Counted from the first letter of the stretch, positions 26,017 to 35,399 are shown. The stretch: DNA of 64,000 nucleotides from JBGSKV01 sp041740975 (GCA_041740975.1 JBGSKV010000105.1:1-64000), one strand, 5' to 3'. Program-made: numbers and translations. The notes: generated by a model not told the origin, from the sequence alone.

Positions 26017-26815
26017 AATTTCTTTGACGCAAATATTCACCAAATATAACACCACAGGCGATGGCGACATTTAAACTTTCGATTTGGCCGGTACCAGGAA
26101 TGGAAATCACCTCGTCGCAGTTGTTTTTCAAAATATCCTTATGGACGCCCGTGACTTCGCTACCGAGTATGATCGCAGTTCGTGAGGCAAATTCGCACTG
26201 GTACAATGACGTCTTGGCATAACCGGATGTTCCCACTATTTGAAAGCCAAGGTCGCTCAACTTTTTCAAACAGGTTGCGGCTGTCGCAACTTCCACAAAC
26301 TCGACAAACTCCGCTCCACCTTCTGCCACTCGCATCGCCGATGGCGACATCTGGGGTAGGGACAATTTGGTTCCAAATATAAAGCGAATACCAAAGTGCG
26401 AACACACCCTGAGAATGGAGCCAATGTTATGGGGATTTTCTACGCCATCCAAAAAGAGTACGGCAGAATTTTCTGGTCTTGCTCGTTCGAACTCACGACA
26501 CCATTTGGAGAAATCCAATCGTGGTCTCTCCACCACCAAAAGACAGATTCCTTGATGATGGACACCTTCGGCAATATTCTCTAATTCTTGGTTCGTAACA
26601 ACGTGATAAGCCTTTTTTTCTTTGGCACACCATTTGAGCAATTCTGCGAATTCCTTTAGGCGCTCTTTGACCGCGTAGGCCCGAATAATAGACTCAGGAC
26701 GATGCTTCCAAATGGCTCGAACGGCATGCACCCCATAAACTTTGACTTCGCGTCGTTCCGCCTTCTTGGATCGAGTGCGCTTGGATTTCGTTGGATACGG
26801 TTTGTTCGAGGGCAT
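25997..26815 (-). CDS. SpoU/TrmH-family RNA 2'-O-methyltransferase
   Basis: A 272-residue protein with a basic N-terminal tail (about 1-25), a substrate-binding domain (VYGVHAVRAIWKH, GVHHQGICLLV) and the SPOUT knot (FLDGVENPHNIGSILRVCSHFGI, ILGSEVTGVHKDIL, SIPGTGQIESLNVAIACGVIFGEYLRQ). These features fit RlmB/TrmH enzymes that 2'-O-methylate rRNA or tRNA; which base cannot be told. It is placed with the RlmM-like gene as an RNA-modification pair. Confidence 0.88.
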   Translation of the reverse strand: MPSNKPYPTKSKRTRSKKAERREVKVYGVHAVRAIWKHRPESIIRAYAVKERLKEFAELLKWCAKEKKAYHVVTNQELENIAEGVHHQGICLLVVERPRLDFSKWCREFERARPENSAVLFLDGVENPHNIGSILRVCSHFGIRFIFGTKLSLPQMSPSAMRVAEGGAEFVEFVEVATAATCLKKLSDLGFQIVGTSGYAKTSLYQCEFASRTAIILGSEVTGVHKDILKNNCDEVISIPGTGQIESLNVAIACGVIFGEYLRQRNYGKHGR

Positions 26816-26948
26816 ATAGAACTCTACTACTTGGTTCGATCTAAAAGACTAGTCGAAGTCAGAACCTAGCACAAACCCCCTTTGGTTGTGCACAATTGAT
26901 TAACAGTCGATGCCATGGTATGAGATTTCAGCACAACACGAGGACTCC

Positions 26949-27953
26949 ATGCAACATACTGATTTAGCCTTAGCCAGCAAGGGAATTTTCGAACGACAAA
27001 TCGAACCGAAAGAGGCGACGATTGTTCTTCTACCTGTCTGCTGGGATGCGACTACGTCTTATCACGCAGGAACAGCAGGCGGTCCAGCCGCTATTGCTGC
27101 CGCTTCTCATCAGCTCGATTTTTTTGACTGGCAGTGGGGACATTATATAGATCGCGGCATTTATTTGGATGCCGAACTGATTTCGCAAACATGGGAATTG
27201 AACGAGCCAGGTCGCAAAGCATCTGAAGATGTTCGCGCTGGCGGCAGAAAGGCCGAGTCCGCACGAGCCGAGGTCAACATGCTCAGCCAGGAAATAAATG
27301 ATCTCGTCGAAAAGCGAACTGAATACTGGCTGCAGCGGGGCAAGCTCGTGGCATTAGTCGGAGGTGATCATGCGTCCCCCTTCGGTTACGTGAAAGCGTT
27401 AAGCAAACAAAATTCTGAGTTCGGGATATTGCATATAGATGCCCACTATGACTATCGCGATTCTTACGAAGGATTTACCCATTCGCACGCTTCGATCATG
27501 CGAAACCTAAGTCAACTGCCTTCTGTAAAAGGCTTTGCTCATGTCGGCATCCGCGATTTTTGCCAAGAAGAGTATGACTTTGCGACTCAAACCAAAGCCA
27601 AAAGTTGGCTAGGACCTCACATCGCGAACCGTCTTTTTGCAGGAGAAAGTTGGAAAACTCTTTGCTCTGAAATCGTCGCCGCACTTCCCCAGAATGTTTA
27701 TGTATCCCTTGATGTGGACGGACTTGATCCGGCTTTTTGCCCTTCTACCGGCACACCGGTTCCAGGGGGCCTTTCGTACGATCAGATGATTTACCTTATC
27801 GAAGCCATCGATAGTTCCGGAAAAACTGTGGTTGGGTTTGATCTTTCCGAAGTATCTCCCTCCCGCGATGGAAGTCAGTGGGATGAAAACGTTGGGGCTC
27901 GCTTGTTGTACAAGTTGTGCGGCCTCTACCTAAGATCCCAAAATAAGTTCTGA
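26949..27953 (+). CDS. Ureohydrolase (arginase/agmatinase family)
   Basis: About 334 residues with the binuclear Mn motifs: GGDHASPFGY, HIDAHYDYR, SLDVDGLDPAFCP and FDLSEVSPSRDG. Family members release urea from agmatine, arginine or guanidino acids. A charged helical stretch between about 95 and 130 (RKASEDVRAGGRKAESARAE, then NDLVEKR) lengthens it beyond ordinary agmatinase and suggests a subfamily with an unusual substrate. The ATG at 26949 follows GAGGACTCC and is preferred over the one at 26910, which has no site. Confidence 0.85.
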   Translation: MQHTDLALASKGIFERQIEPKEATIVLLPVCWDATTSYHAGTAGGPAAIAAASHQLDFFDWQWGHYIDRGIYLDAELISQTWELNEPGRKASEDVRAGGRKAESARAEVNMLSQEINDLVEKRTEYWLQRGKLVALVGGDHASPFGYVKALSKQNSEFGILHIDAHYDYRDSYEGFTHSHASIMRNLSQLPSVKGFAHVGIRDFCQEEYDFATQTKAKSWLGPHIANRLFAGESWKTLCSEIVAALPQNVYVSLDVDGLDPAFCPSTGTPVPGGLSYDQMIYLIEAIDSSGKTVVGFDLSEVSPSRDGSQWDENVGARLLYKLCGLYLRSQNKF

Positions 27954-28136
27954 TCCTCTCTTCATTTTGGTCAAAATGAAAATCACATCTGCCGGCTATC
28001 GCTTGCATACCAAAGCTTAGATAATTGGTCGCTCAGCCAATTATTTATGGTCGCAACAGCCGGAAATTGGTAATCTTGTTGTAGAAAACACGAAACATTA
28101 AAGTTCGCTTAACACTCAAGGATGAGGAGTTGCTCG

Positions 28137-31100
28137 ATGAGAACATCAGGGATGTATGTTGTTACGATGATTTGGTTATTGGTAGGGCTTTGCTTTGGTG
28201 CAGCACCTGTCAGTGCCAAAGTGACGGTGTCACAAACTAGTCAAGCCGATATTTATCAATTTGATATCGACAATGTGACTTTTGAAAAAACCGAATTCAA
28301 AGGATTTGGTAAAGCACAGCTTGTCGGTGTGAATGGCTACCATGGAGTCCAGTATCAAGTCGGGCATCCGGAACTACCCGTCATTCGCCTCTATGTCACT
28401 GGCGATGTTGATGTGCAATTTGATCAAGCTGCAAACGCCAGCATTATGAGCGTCAAAAAAACTCCTGCGAAACTTTTGCCAAGCCAACCGTCATTGGCCA
28501 AAATTAAAAATGCAAAACGCCCAGAGTTCATGATGAACCAGCAGGCCTACGCGAATGCTTCTTTCCTACCGGGCAAACCTTACGAGATGCAAAATGCCGG
28601 CAAAATCCGCGGTCAAACGCAGAAACTATTGACACTTTTCCCTTTCCAATACAATCCGGCTACGAACGAATACAAACTTATCAAACGCTTCAAAGTTGTA
28701 GCTAAGAAAACCAAAATTGCAGCGGATACAAACAAAGAAGTCTTTGCATTTATTGTTGGTAAACAATTTAAAGAAAGTGCTGCCCTCCAGACCTATGTAG
28801 ATTTCAAGAAAAAAATGGGCTACAACGTTCAGACAATCCCAGTTGATTCCAATTCAACACCAGAGTCCATTCGATCTACGATCAAGGGAATCTACACGAC
28901 TTCACAAGGCGCCTTGAAGCATGCGCTCATCATTGGCGATGCTGCCGACGTTCCAGGCTATGATTCAAACCACATTTCCGGCGTTACCGATCACTATTAC
29001 CGCGCCATTGACACAGATCGTTACGAAGACGATATCAACGGACCAGACATTGGCATTGGCCGTATTGCTGTCGCTAATGAAGATCAACTGAATGATGTTA
29101 TCCAAAAATACATACGCTACCAAAAAGGTACTTTTAGTGATCAAACCTGGCTAAATGGCGCAGCTTTCCTCGCAACAAACGACCGCTACACAGTCGCAGA
29201 AGGCTCGCATAACTACGCCATCAGTACCCATACGGCTGCTGCGGGTTATGTCGGATTCTTTCCAGAAGCCAATCAAGCCGGTGGCGACAAAGTTTATGCC
29301 ATAACGTATGACGCCTCTGACACGGACACTCAGCGCGTTCTTCAAGCTGGTCGCACTATTATTAATTACTCTGGTCATGGTGGTACAACTCTTTGGGATT
29401 CTCCAAGTGTTTCTCAAGAAGATGTTCGTAACATTACGGATCCAAACGCATTACCATTCGTTATTTCAAATGCCTGTATCACAGGTGACTTCCGAGTTCG
29501 TGAGTCTTTTGGTGAAACTTGGCAACGTCACCCAAACGGCGCCATTATGTTCTGGGGATCTATGGACAGCAGCTACTGGGATGAAGACGATATTATGGAA
29601 CGCAGAATGTATGATGGTATCTACGGCAACCATCTCCAAAACTTTCATGATATTACGAGTTTTTCGTTGTCTGAAGTGTGGAAGTTTTACGGCGGCGCTG
29701 GCAAAAGCAAGTATTACTGGGAAACTTATGTGATTTTCGGTGATCCTTCCATCAATCTTCGCACAGCTTTAGTTCAAAATGTTAACGTCAACCCAACCCA
29801 ACCATTTATGATTGGCTCGGGCGAAGCAAGCTACAACATTACGAATACAAACTCGCAAGCTGTCGCGAATGCACGTGTAGCCCTCATTAACGAAGACGGC
29901 GAAACTCTACAAGTGGCTTACACAAACGAAACTGGTGATATTCTTTTTACTAACGTTGAAACTTTGATTACAGCACCACAAACTTTATCGCTAGTCATCA
30001 CTGGTGAAAACCTAGCGTTAGAAACGCACGAAGTTTCTGTCTTCGCTCCCGATACTGCTTTCTTAGCTGCGAAAGACTTGACTTTCAACGATCACGCTCC
30101 GGCGTTCGTTGGCAGTCTTGAAAACGTCGATGTGAGGTTTCAACTCGCTAATGTAGGCGGCGCTACTTCAGACGCGGCCGAACTGACTCTTTCAAAAGTT
30201 TCTGGACCGGTCACTGTCACAAGGTCTAATTACACAGTAGAAGCTATCGAAGCAGGCGATTCAGTTTCAGTCGAGAATGCTATTGGCTTTAAAATTGACG
30301 CAAATGCTGCCAACGGCGAGAAAGTCGTTCTCGAACTGAAAATCAAAACTGGCGAAGGTCAAGAATTTACCAAAACTCTTGCGACGGTTGTTCAACGTGG
30401 ACAAATGAGTTTTGATCAATCTGATTTTGGTACAGATTGGGAAAATGGCGAAGGTGGAATCGATATCGGTGGCACTGGCGAAGTTTTCGTGACTATCAAA
30501 AACTCAGGCAGTCTGGCGATCACGAATGCTACACTTACAGCCGAAGCCGGACATTGCGTTTCCAGCGTCACTGGTGAACTCACGATTGCTTCTCTGGCTG
30601 CAGGCCAAACCATTCGAGTGGAAGCTCCACTTCAAGTGACCTTGAACAACTCTTGCCTCGCTGGCGAAACGGCTCAAGTCAAACTCGTGGGAAGCTACGA
30701 AAGTTCATTTGGAAGCTTGCCGCTAGAAAGCACGGTGCATTTTTACACTGGTAAGGTTTCGCAAATGCTCAGTTCTCACGAGAATCTTGATGTCGTCATC
30801 GTTGATAATGGAATGACAACCTTTGACATGGACATTTCGAATCTGGGCTATTTGACAGACATTGGTATCAACGTTGCTCTTGAGCATAGTTATATGAATG
30901 ATATGGATGTCAGCATTGTTCACCCTGACGGAACCACCGTCATGATCCAAGGTCGTACACGCGATTTTGGCACTAGCCTTGATCAAACTTACGGATTAGA
31001 TGGTACTGCGGTCGAAGGATTAGCAGCTCTAAAAGGCAAACCAATTCAAGGCAAGTGGCAGATCAAAATCCAAGATCATGCGCAAAGAGATTCGGGTAAA

Positions 31101-31145
31101 TTGACAAAGGTTATCTTGAACCTTCGCGGATACATCCAAAAATAA
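28137..31145 (+). CDS. Secreted C25-family (gingipain-like) cysteine protease with P-domain
   Basis: About 1002 residues. A signal peptide (cleavage about after PVSA) precedes a propeptide (about 30-190). The catalytic domain (about 200-545) has the C25 His in NYSGHGGTTLW and Cys in ISNACITGDF. Immunoglobulin-like segments follow (about 560-860). The last 120 residues form a proprotein-convertase P-domain (ISNLGYLTDIGINVALEHSY, SIVHPDGT, GKWQIKIQDHAQ). It is an extracellular or surface endopeptidase, probably degrading exogenous protein. The ATG at 28137 follows GAGGAG. No type IX sorting domain is seen at the C-terminus. A terminator follows. Confidence 0.9.
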   Translation: MRTSGMYVVTMIWLLVGLCFGAAPVSAKVTVSQTSQADIYQFDIDNVTFEKTEFKGFGKAQLVGVNGYHGVQYQVGHPELPVIRLYVTGDVDVQFDQAANASIMSVKKTPAKLLPSQPSLAKIKNAKRPEFMMNQQAYANASFLPGKPYEMQNAGKIRGQTQKLLTLFPFQYNPATNEYKLIKRFKVVAKKTKIAADTNKEVFAFIVGKQFKESAALQTYVDFKKKMGYNVQTIPVDSNSTPESIRSTIKGIYTTSQGALKHALIIGDAADVPGYDSNHISGVTDHYYRAIDTDRYEDDINGPDIGIGRIAVANEDQLNDVIQKYIRYQKGTFSDQTWLNGAAFLATNDRYTVAEGSHNYAISTHTAAAGYVGFFPEANQAGGDKVYAITYDASDTDTQRVLQAGRTIINYSGHGGTTLWDSPSVSQEDVRNITDPNALPFVISNACITGDFRVRESFGETWQRHPNGAIMFWGSMDSSYWDEDDIMERRMYDGIYGNHLQNFHDITSFSLSEVWKFYGGAGKSKYYWETYVIFGDPSINLRTALVQNVNVNPTQPFMIGSGEASYNITNTNSQAVANARVALINEDGETLQVAYTNETGDILFTNVETLITAPQTLSLVITGENLALETHEVSVFAPDTAFLAAKDLTFNDHAPAFVGSLENVDVRFQLANVGGATSDAAELTLSKVSGPVTVTRSNYTVEAIEAGDSVSVENAIGFKIDANAANGEKVVLELKIKTGEGQEFTKTLATVVQRGQMSFDQSDFGTDWENGEGGIDIGGTGEVFVTIKNSGSLAITNATLTAEAGHCVSSVTGELTIASLAAGQTIRVEAPLQVTLNNSCLAGETAQVKLVGSYESSFGSLPLESTVHFYTGKVSQMLSSHENLDVVIVDNGMTTFDMDISNLGYLTDIGINVALEHSYMNDMDVSIVHPDGTTVMIQGRTRDFGTSLDQTYGLDGTAVEGLAALKGKPIQGKWQIKIQDHAQRDSGKLTKVILNLRGYIQK

Positions 31146-31163
31146 GAGTGTTTACGCAGCACG

Positions 31164-31192
31164 AAAAGGGACCACTTGGTCCCTTTTTTTTT
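31164..31192 (+). terminator. Terminator after the C25 protease
   Basis: AAAAGGGACCA-CT-TGGTCCC followed by nine T: a strong Rho-independent terminator. Confidence 0.9.
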
Positions 31193-31332
31193 GCCTATGA
31201 GAACTTCACTGTTGAGGCCTGGGAAGAATTTTCATCTTCCCGGGTTGACGAGAGGTGATACAATGAATTACATGAAGTTTTAGTCGAAACGGCGCAACCT
31301 AACTTTAGATTATAATAAGGGATGTTTCTTTC

Positions 31333-32139
31333 ATGAGAAGGCTTTTCTTTTTCATTTTTGCTTTGATTCTCACATTGAGCTCAACCGCTCTTGCTAAGCT
31401 GCCTTCCCAACAGGAGGACATTCTTGTCGAGTCACACACTCGGGCTAAAGAAATTATCGACTTTTACCCCCCCGAAAAGTTTTTCATTATCAACCTGGGC
31501 CTTTCCACGACCTCAATTTCAGCTGCCTTCCGAGCGATCTTCCCAGACGAAGCCGATCAGAATTATTATTTCCGAGATTTACCCATCCAGGGCCTCAGTA
31601 ACTCTAATCTAGACGAACTAGGAAGAAATCAGTTTGACCAGTTTGTGCGGAAAGTCCTACCACCTGATTCCGTTAGAAATGGTAGAGAAGTTGTTTTCGT
31701 CCGCGTGCTCGAATTTGGCATGTCGATGGAACACTTTATGACAAGTTTATTGAATGATGGGACGGAGAACAGATTGGACGTAAAACTGCATTTCCATTTA
31801 TTTAAAGCGAGCGACAGTAACTCAGTCGACTTGAAACTCAAGGCTCTATCACCGAATGTACGCCTTGTTTATGATCCCATTCTCGCAAGATTGACTAATG
31901 AAATGGGGGACGAAAATAGACTTTTTGAAACGGCGCTTTCCCGGTCGAGTCGTTATTTGCCGCTCAGACTTGAAGAATATATTAAAGTAGGCTGGCAGGG
32001 CTTAGTTACCAATCCTAAATACCGAACCCTAGATATGGAAGTCGACAAATTAGTCGGAAAAAATCGGCGCAGTTTTTTAGGGGTCTCCCGAGTGGGCCTT
32101 CGAGTGGCTTTGGTAAGATGCGCATCGATCTTTTTTTAA
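31333..32139 (+). CDS. Secreted protein of unknown function
   Basis: A 268-residue product with a signal peptide (cleavage about after STALA). The mature protein is mixed alpha/beta with no recognised motif; FFIINLGLSTTSISAAFRAIFP and VVFVRVLEFGMSMEHFM may be core strands and helices of a nucleotide- or phosphate-handling fold, but this is only a pattern reading. It lies alone between the C25 protease terminator and repeat copy B. Confidence 0.6.
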   Translation: MRRLFFFIFALILTLSSTALAKLPSQQEDILVESHTRAKEIIDFYPPEKFFIINLGLSTTSISAAFRAIFPDEADQNYYFRDLPIQGLSNSNLDELGRNQFDQFVRKVLPPDSVRNGREVVFVRVLEFGMSMEHFMTSLLNDGTENRLDVKLHFHLFKASDSNSVDLKLKALSPNVRLVYDPILARLTNEMGDENRLFETALSRSSRYLPLRLEEYIKVGWQGLVTNPKYRTLDMEVDKLVGKNRRSFLGVSRVGLRVALVRCASIFF

Positions 32140-32157
32140 ATATAGATTTTTGAACAC

Positions 32158-32200
32158 TCGCTTCGCGAAATTGTCATTCAGAGCGAAGCGAAGAATCTCC
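32158..32200. repeat. Hairpin repeat with GAGCGAAGCGAAGAATC motif
   Basis: TCGCTTCGC (32158-32166) and GCGAAGCGA (32183-32191) pair around the motif ATTGTCATTCAGAGCGAAGC. From memory, TCATTC-GAGCGAAGCGAAGAATC sequences are scattered between genes of many bacteria. It lies directly left of repeat copy B and may serve as terminator of the gene at 31333, though there is no T run. Confidence 0.5.
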
Positions 32201-32368
32201 TGCTCCGCCTTTCACACTCACAGTTTTCAATTCTTTGGTTGATTGGTCCGGTTCTCCCGACTTAAATTTGTCCGGGCGGTCTCGGCTGATGCAGCCTCAA
32301 TGCCCAGCCAAATTCAAGTCGGCTCAACCGTCCCAGCCAACCATCGGATTAAAACTGTGACGGCGAAG

Positions 32369-32442
32369 CTCCGCACACGAGTGCGCCCCGCACGGGTTGC
32401 ATCCGCAACAGATGCTCGAATGAGGTAACCAGTTTGGCGGAG
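32369..32442. repeat. Segment S2 of copy B (orientation opposite to copy A)
   Basis: It runs from CTCCGC to GCGGAG. It is homologous to the reverse complement of 162-236 in copy A. The right part, GAGGTAACCAGTTTGGCGGAG, has the same orientation in copy C (54606-54626). Confidence 0.8.
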
Positions 32443-32644
32443 CCTCACTGTTGGAGATTCTGAACTTTGTGAAGAGTTGGACAAAACTTCCCAGCACTGT
32501 CTCCAGAGGGGGTTGTGAGCGCAGGACGCGCGAACACCAGCGCAGCCTGGGCAGGAGCTTTGTTACAAATAAAAATCCCGGTGGTGAGACAGGCAAGCGT
32601 ACCCTCTGGAGACAGTGCTGGGAAGTTTTGCCCAACTCTTCGCA

Positions 32645-32677
32645 AAAAACAAAAGCTCCGCCTGTGAAAGGCGGAGC
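32645..32677 (-). terminator. Rho-independent terminator formed by hairpin S4 of copy B
   Basis: On the minus strand the hairpin GCTCCGCC...GGCGGAGC is followed by TTTTGTTTTTTG. It is suited to ending the gmk-rsh-secreted protein transcript, whose last stop is at 32731. Confidence 0.65.
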
Positions 32678-32730
32678 TTATTTAAAACAATCCTCACTCG
32701 CGAAGCGGCCGTTCATTTATCTATATTAAA

Positions 32731-33129
32731 TTAAGCGCCCCACTTCACCGTTTGGTCGTGGACATCGCGGAAGCATTCTGTTTTTTCCTTGGTTTTCTTA
32801 TCTTCCACACAAACAAAGACAGCCACTTGTAATTTCATTTCACCCTTTTTGAGGCCACCTGTTTTTGCCGTAAACTTAAATTCTTGGTTGGTGCGATCAA
32901 AGTCTTTTAAAGTGAGTCTCTCCGGCGCACCCTTGAGGCCACCCGCATTGACCACTTTCAGATTCCATGGACCTTCATAGTTCATGACAAGATCTTTATT
33001 AGGAATGACTTTCACTTTGACATCAATGCTATCGCCATTCACTTTAACTGTCGGAGCCAAAGTAGAATGCATCTTCGTACCCTTGAAGCCAAACCCCAAC
33101 ATACACACCGCCAAAAGTAGAATACGCAT
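32731..33129 (-). CDS. Small secreted protein of unknown function
   Basis: About 132 residues. The signal peptide MRILLLAVCMLGFGFKG is followed by a beta-sandwich-like domain (VKVNGDSIDVKVKVIPNKDL, PWNLKVVNAGGLKG) and a C-terminal pair of Cys (FVCVEDKK, TECFRDVHDQ) that could be disulfide-linked. The start at 33129 has GGGAG six bases upstream and falls 10 bp after the rsh stop; the longer reading from 33186 would overlap rsh. It is probably the last gene of the gmk-rsh operon. No family is recognised. Confidence 0.65.
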   Translation of the reverse strand: MRILLLAVCMLGFGFKGTKMHSTLAPTVKVNGDSIDVKVKVIPNKDLVMNYEGPWNLKVVNAGGLKGAPERLTLKDFDRTNQEFKFTAKTGGLKKGEMKLQVAVFVCVEDKKTKEKTECFRDVHDQTVKWGA

Positions 33130-33139
33130 GCCCATCTCC

Positions 33140-35386
33140 CTATTTTGAATTTTTATATTCGTTGATCCGCTGAACACTGATAACAAATGGCATCATTTCG
33201 ACTTTGCCAATGACCGTTTGCAGCTGTCCCAAACCGTGAACCATTATCTCAAAATCGAGTCGACCTGTCATATCTGAGCCAACCTCAATCTGGGCGCGGT
33301 TTATGTTCGCCCCCGCCATAGATATCGCTGTCGAAATCTCGCCCAAAATACCCGGCTTGTCCTGCACCATCACGCGGATGATTGCGGCGTGGCCGAGCTC
33401 GGTGGACTCAACGCTACGCCAATTCACAGGGACTTTCCTTTGCGGATCTAAGTCTAAAGATCGCGCGCAATTGCCGCGATGCACGGTGACTCCGCGCCCA
33501 CGGGTGATAAAACCGACCATTTCTTCGCCCGGAAGCGGATTGCAACATCGTGCGTAGTGCACCAAAATGTTGTCAATTCCGGAAACAGAAACGCCGGATT
33601 GTATTTTCTTCGACTTACCTTTGAACTTCGCCTGAGTTGTGGACACAATTTTTTTGTCATCTATCGGCTTAAAGGATGTCGGATATGCACGACGCAGTAA
33701 GCCATCAATGTCAATTTTGCCATAACCTATTTCGACTAAGAAATCTTCAAAGTTGCCTTCACGAGCCGTTGACACTAAATGATCTTTTTCTTTCGGAGTA
33801 TTTTCAATAGAATCGAAACTCTTACCAATCAGACTGAGTTGCTGCGAAAGTAACTGCTTGCCCATCTCACGACCGCGTTCGCGTTGCTCAATCCTTAAAA
33901 AAGCCCTGATTTTGTTCTTGGCCTTTGAAGTATAAACGTAGTTCATCCAGTCTTTGCTAGGCTTCTGATTCTTCGATGTAATGATTTCGACAATGTTACC
34001 GGACTTCAGCAACGTCTTAATCGGCACCATGCGACCATTGATTTTTGCACCAATCGTTTTCGAACCTAGATCCGTGTGCACATTAAAAGCAAAGTCTAGA
34101 CAACTGGCTTTCATAGGTAAGGCAATGACATCACCTCTGGGAGTAAATACAAAAATTTCTTCATCAAAAAGATCAACCTTTACCGCTTCCAAAAACTCAT
34201 TTGGATCTTGCAGTTCGGTCTGCCACTGCATCATCTGGCGTAGCCAGGAGAATTTCTGCAAATCGGCTTTATTGTATTGCGCGTGGCCTTTTTGTTTGTA
34301 AGCCCAGTGCGCCGCGATACCAAGCTCGCTAACTTCATGCATACCTCGTGTCCGGATCTGAATTTCGGCCGGATCGCCCTCAGGCCGAACGACGGTAGTA
34401 TGAAGCGACTGGTAAAGGTTCGGCTTCGGCATGGCAATATAGTCTTTAAAACGGCCCGGCATCGGGCGCCACACGGAGTGCACCACGCCCAACGCCTCGT
34501 AACACTCTTTCACAGAATTCACGATGATACGAAACGCGAACAAATCGAAGATATCTTCAAAGTCCATTTGCTTTTCGGACATTTTTTTATAAATCGAAAA
34601 GAAATGTTTTGGCCGGCCATAGACTTCAAAATCCGTCAGGCCATACTTAGCCAAATTCTCTTTCAAGATATCAATGACTTCGTCAATGTAAGATTGACGG
34701 GCCTCTCGCTTCTTAGCCACGTTCTTTTTAATTTCGGCGTAAACTTCAGGCTTCAGCTGTCGCAAACATAAGTCTTCGAGTTCACTTTTGATTCCGTAAA
34801 TACCCAGACGTCCCGCAAGTGGCGCGTAGATTTCAACGGTCTCCAAGGCAACTCGTTGGCGTTTTGTCGTCGGCAAGTGATCTAGCGTTCTCATATTATG
34901 AAGGCGATCAGACAGTTTGATCAAAATCACGCGTAGGTCTTTAGCCATAGCCACGATCATTTTGCGGAAGTTTTCCGCTAGTCTTTCCTGCGTGGAACTA
35001 AAGCGGATCTTCGATATTTTCGTAAGTCCATCAACGAGCTCCGAAACTTCTTCACCAAAACTCTCTTTGACCTCGGCAAGTGTCACTTCCGTGTCTTCGA
35101 CGACGTCGTGCAGAATCGCCGCAACGATGGACGCGCGATCAATGCGAAGTCCCGTCAGAATATTCGCGACAGTAAGTGGATGCGTAATGTAAGGTGCGCC
35201 GGTTTGTCTGGTTTGGTTACGATGGGCGACAGCGCCAAATTCATAGGCCCGCTGTACAACTGCGATATCTTCTGGCGGCATATATTTTTTTAGATTTGCA
35301 TCCAAATGTCGCCATGCTTCCTCTGGATCATCGAAGTCAATCGGATCAGCGGATCTTTTTGCAACTTTAGGCGGTTTCTCCGACAA
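33140..35386 (-). CDS. rsh: Bifunctional (p)ppGpp synthetase/hydrolase (Rel/SpoT)
   Basis: A 748-residue protein with the full Rel layout: HD hydrolase domain (about 45-200, HDVVEDT intact, so hydrolase should be active), synthetase domain (about 240-370, RPKHFFSIYKKM and PNLYQSLHTTVV), TGS domain (VFTPRGDVIALPM, about 410-470), a Cys-containing conserved region (ARCCNPLPGEEMVGFITRGRG) and a C-terminal ACT domain (VMVQDKPGILGEISTAIS). It makes and degrades the stringent-response alarmone. It lies 13 bp after gmk; rpoZ, which often separates gmk and spoT, is missing here. Confidence 0.96.
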   Translation of the reverse strand: MSEKPPKVAKRSADPIDFDDPEEAWRHLDANLKKYMPPEDIAVVQRAYEFGAVAHRNQTRQTGAPYITHPLTVANILTGLRIDRASIVAAILHDVVEDTEVTLAEVKESFGEEVSELVDGLTKISKIRFSSTQERLAENFRKMIVAMAKDLRVILIKLSDRLHNMRTLDHLPTTKRQRVALETVEIYAPLAGRLGIYGIKSELEDLCLRQLKPEVYAEIKKNVAKKREARQSYIDEVIDILKENLAKYGLTDFEVYGRPKHFFSIYKKMSEKQMDFEDIFDLFAFRIIVNSVKECYEALGVVHSVWRPMPGRFKDYIAMPKPNLYQSLHTTVVRPEGDPAEIQIRTRGMHEVSELGIAAHWAYKQKGHAQYNKADLQKFSWLRQMMQWQTELQDPNEFLEAVKVDLFDEEIFVFTPRGDVIALPMKASCLDFAFNVHTDLGSKTIGAKINGRMVPIKTLLKSGNIVEIITSKNQKPSKDWMNYVYTSKAKNKIRAFLRIEQRERGREMGKQLLSQQLSLIGKSFDSIENTPKEKDHLVSTAREGNFEDFLVEIGYGKIDIDGLLRRAYPTSFKPIDDKKIVSTTQAKFKGKSKKIQSGVSVSGIDNILVHYARCCNPLPGEEMVGFITRGRGVTVHRGNCARSLDLDPQRKVPVNWRSVESTELGHAAIIRVMVQDKPGILGEISTAISMAGANINRAQIEVGSDMTGRLDFEIMVHGLGQLQTVIGKVEMMPFVISVQRINEYKNSK

Positions 35387-35399
35387 GCACCTTCTCCAC

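Larger units (their letters stand above)
32202..32677 (+). repeat. Structured intergenic repeat, copy B (complete, with 15-bp terminal inverted repeats)
   Basis: This is the best-defined copy. It starts GCTCCGCCTTTCACA (32202-32216) and ends with the exact complement (32663-32677), giving 15-bp terminal inverted repeats and a length of 476 bp. Inside are S1 (arms 32257-32269 and 32310-32322), S2 (32369-32442), S3 (arms 32467-32510 and 32602-32645) and S4 (32655-32677). A homologous tail with hairpin S5 runs on to about 32730. Compared with copy A, paired bases in S1 and S3 have changed together (two G-C to A-T pairs in S1, one T-A to G-C pair in S3), with remaining mismatches that would be G-U pairs if the minus strand were transcribed. 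No target-site duplication is evident. Confidence 0.85.

Noticed and set aside
28066..28085. Second sigma-54-like sequence before the C25 protease
   Set aside because: It lacks the GC of the -12 element and most of the -24 consensus.
32202..32677. Integron attC sites as an explanation for the repeat
   Set aside because: The core site pattern GTTRRRY and its complement is not found at the ends, and there are no gene cassettes or integrase.
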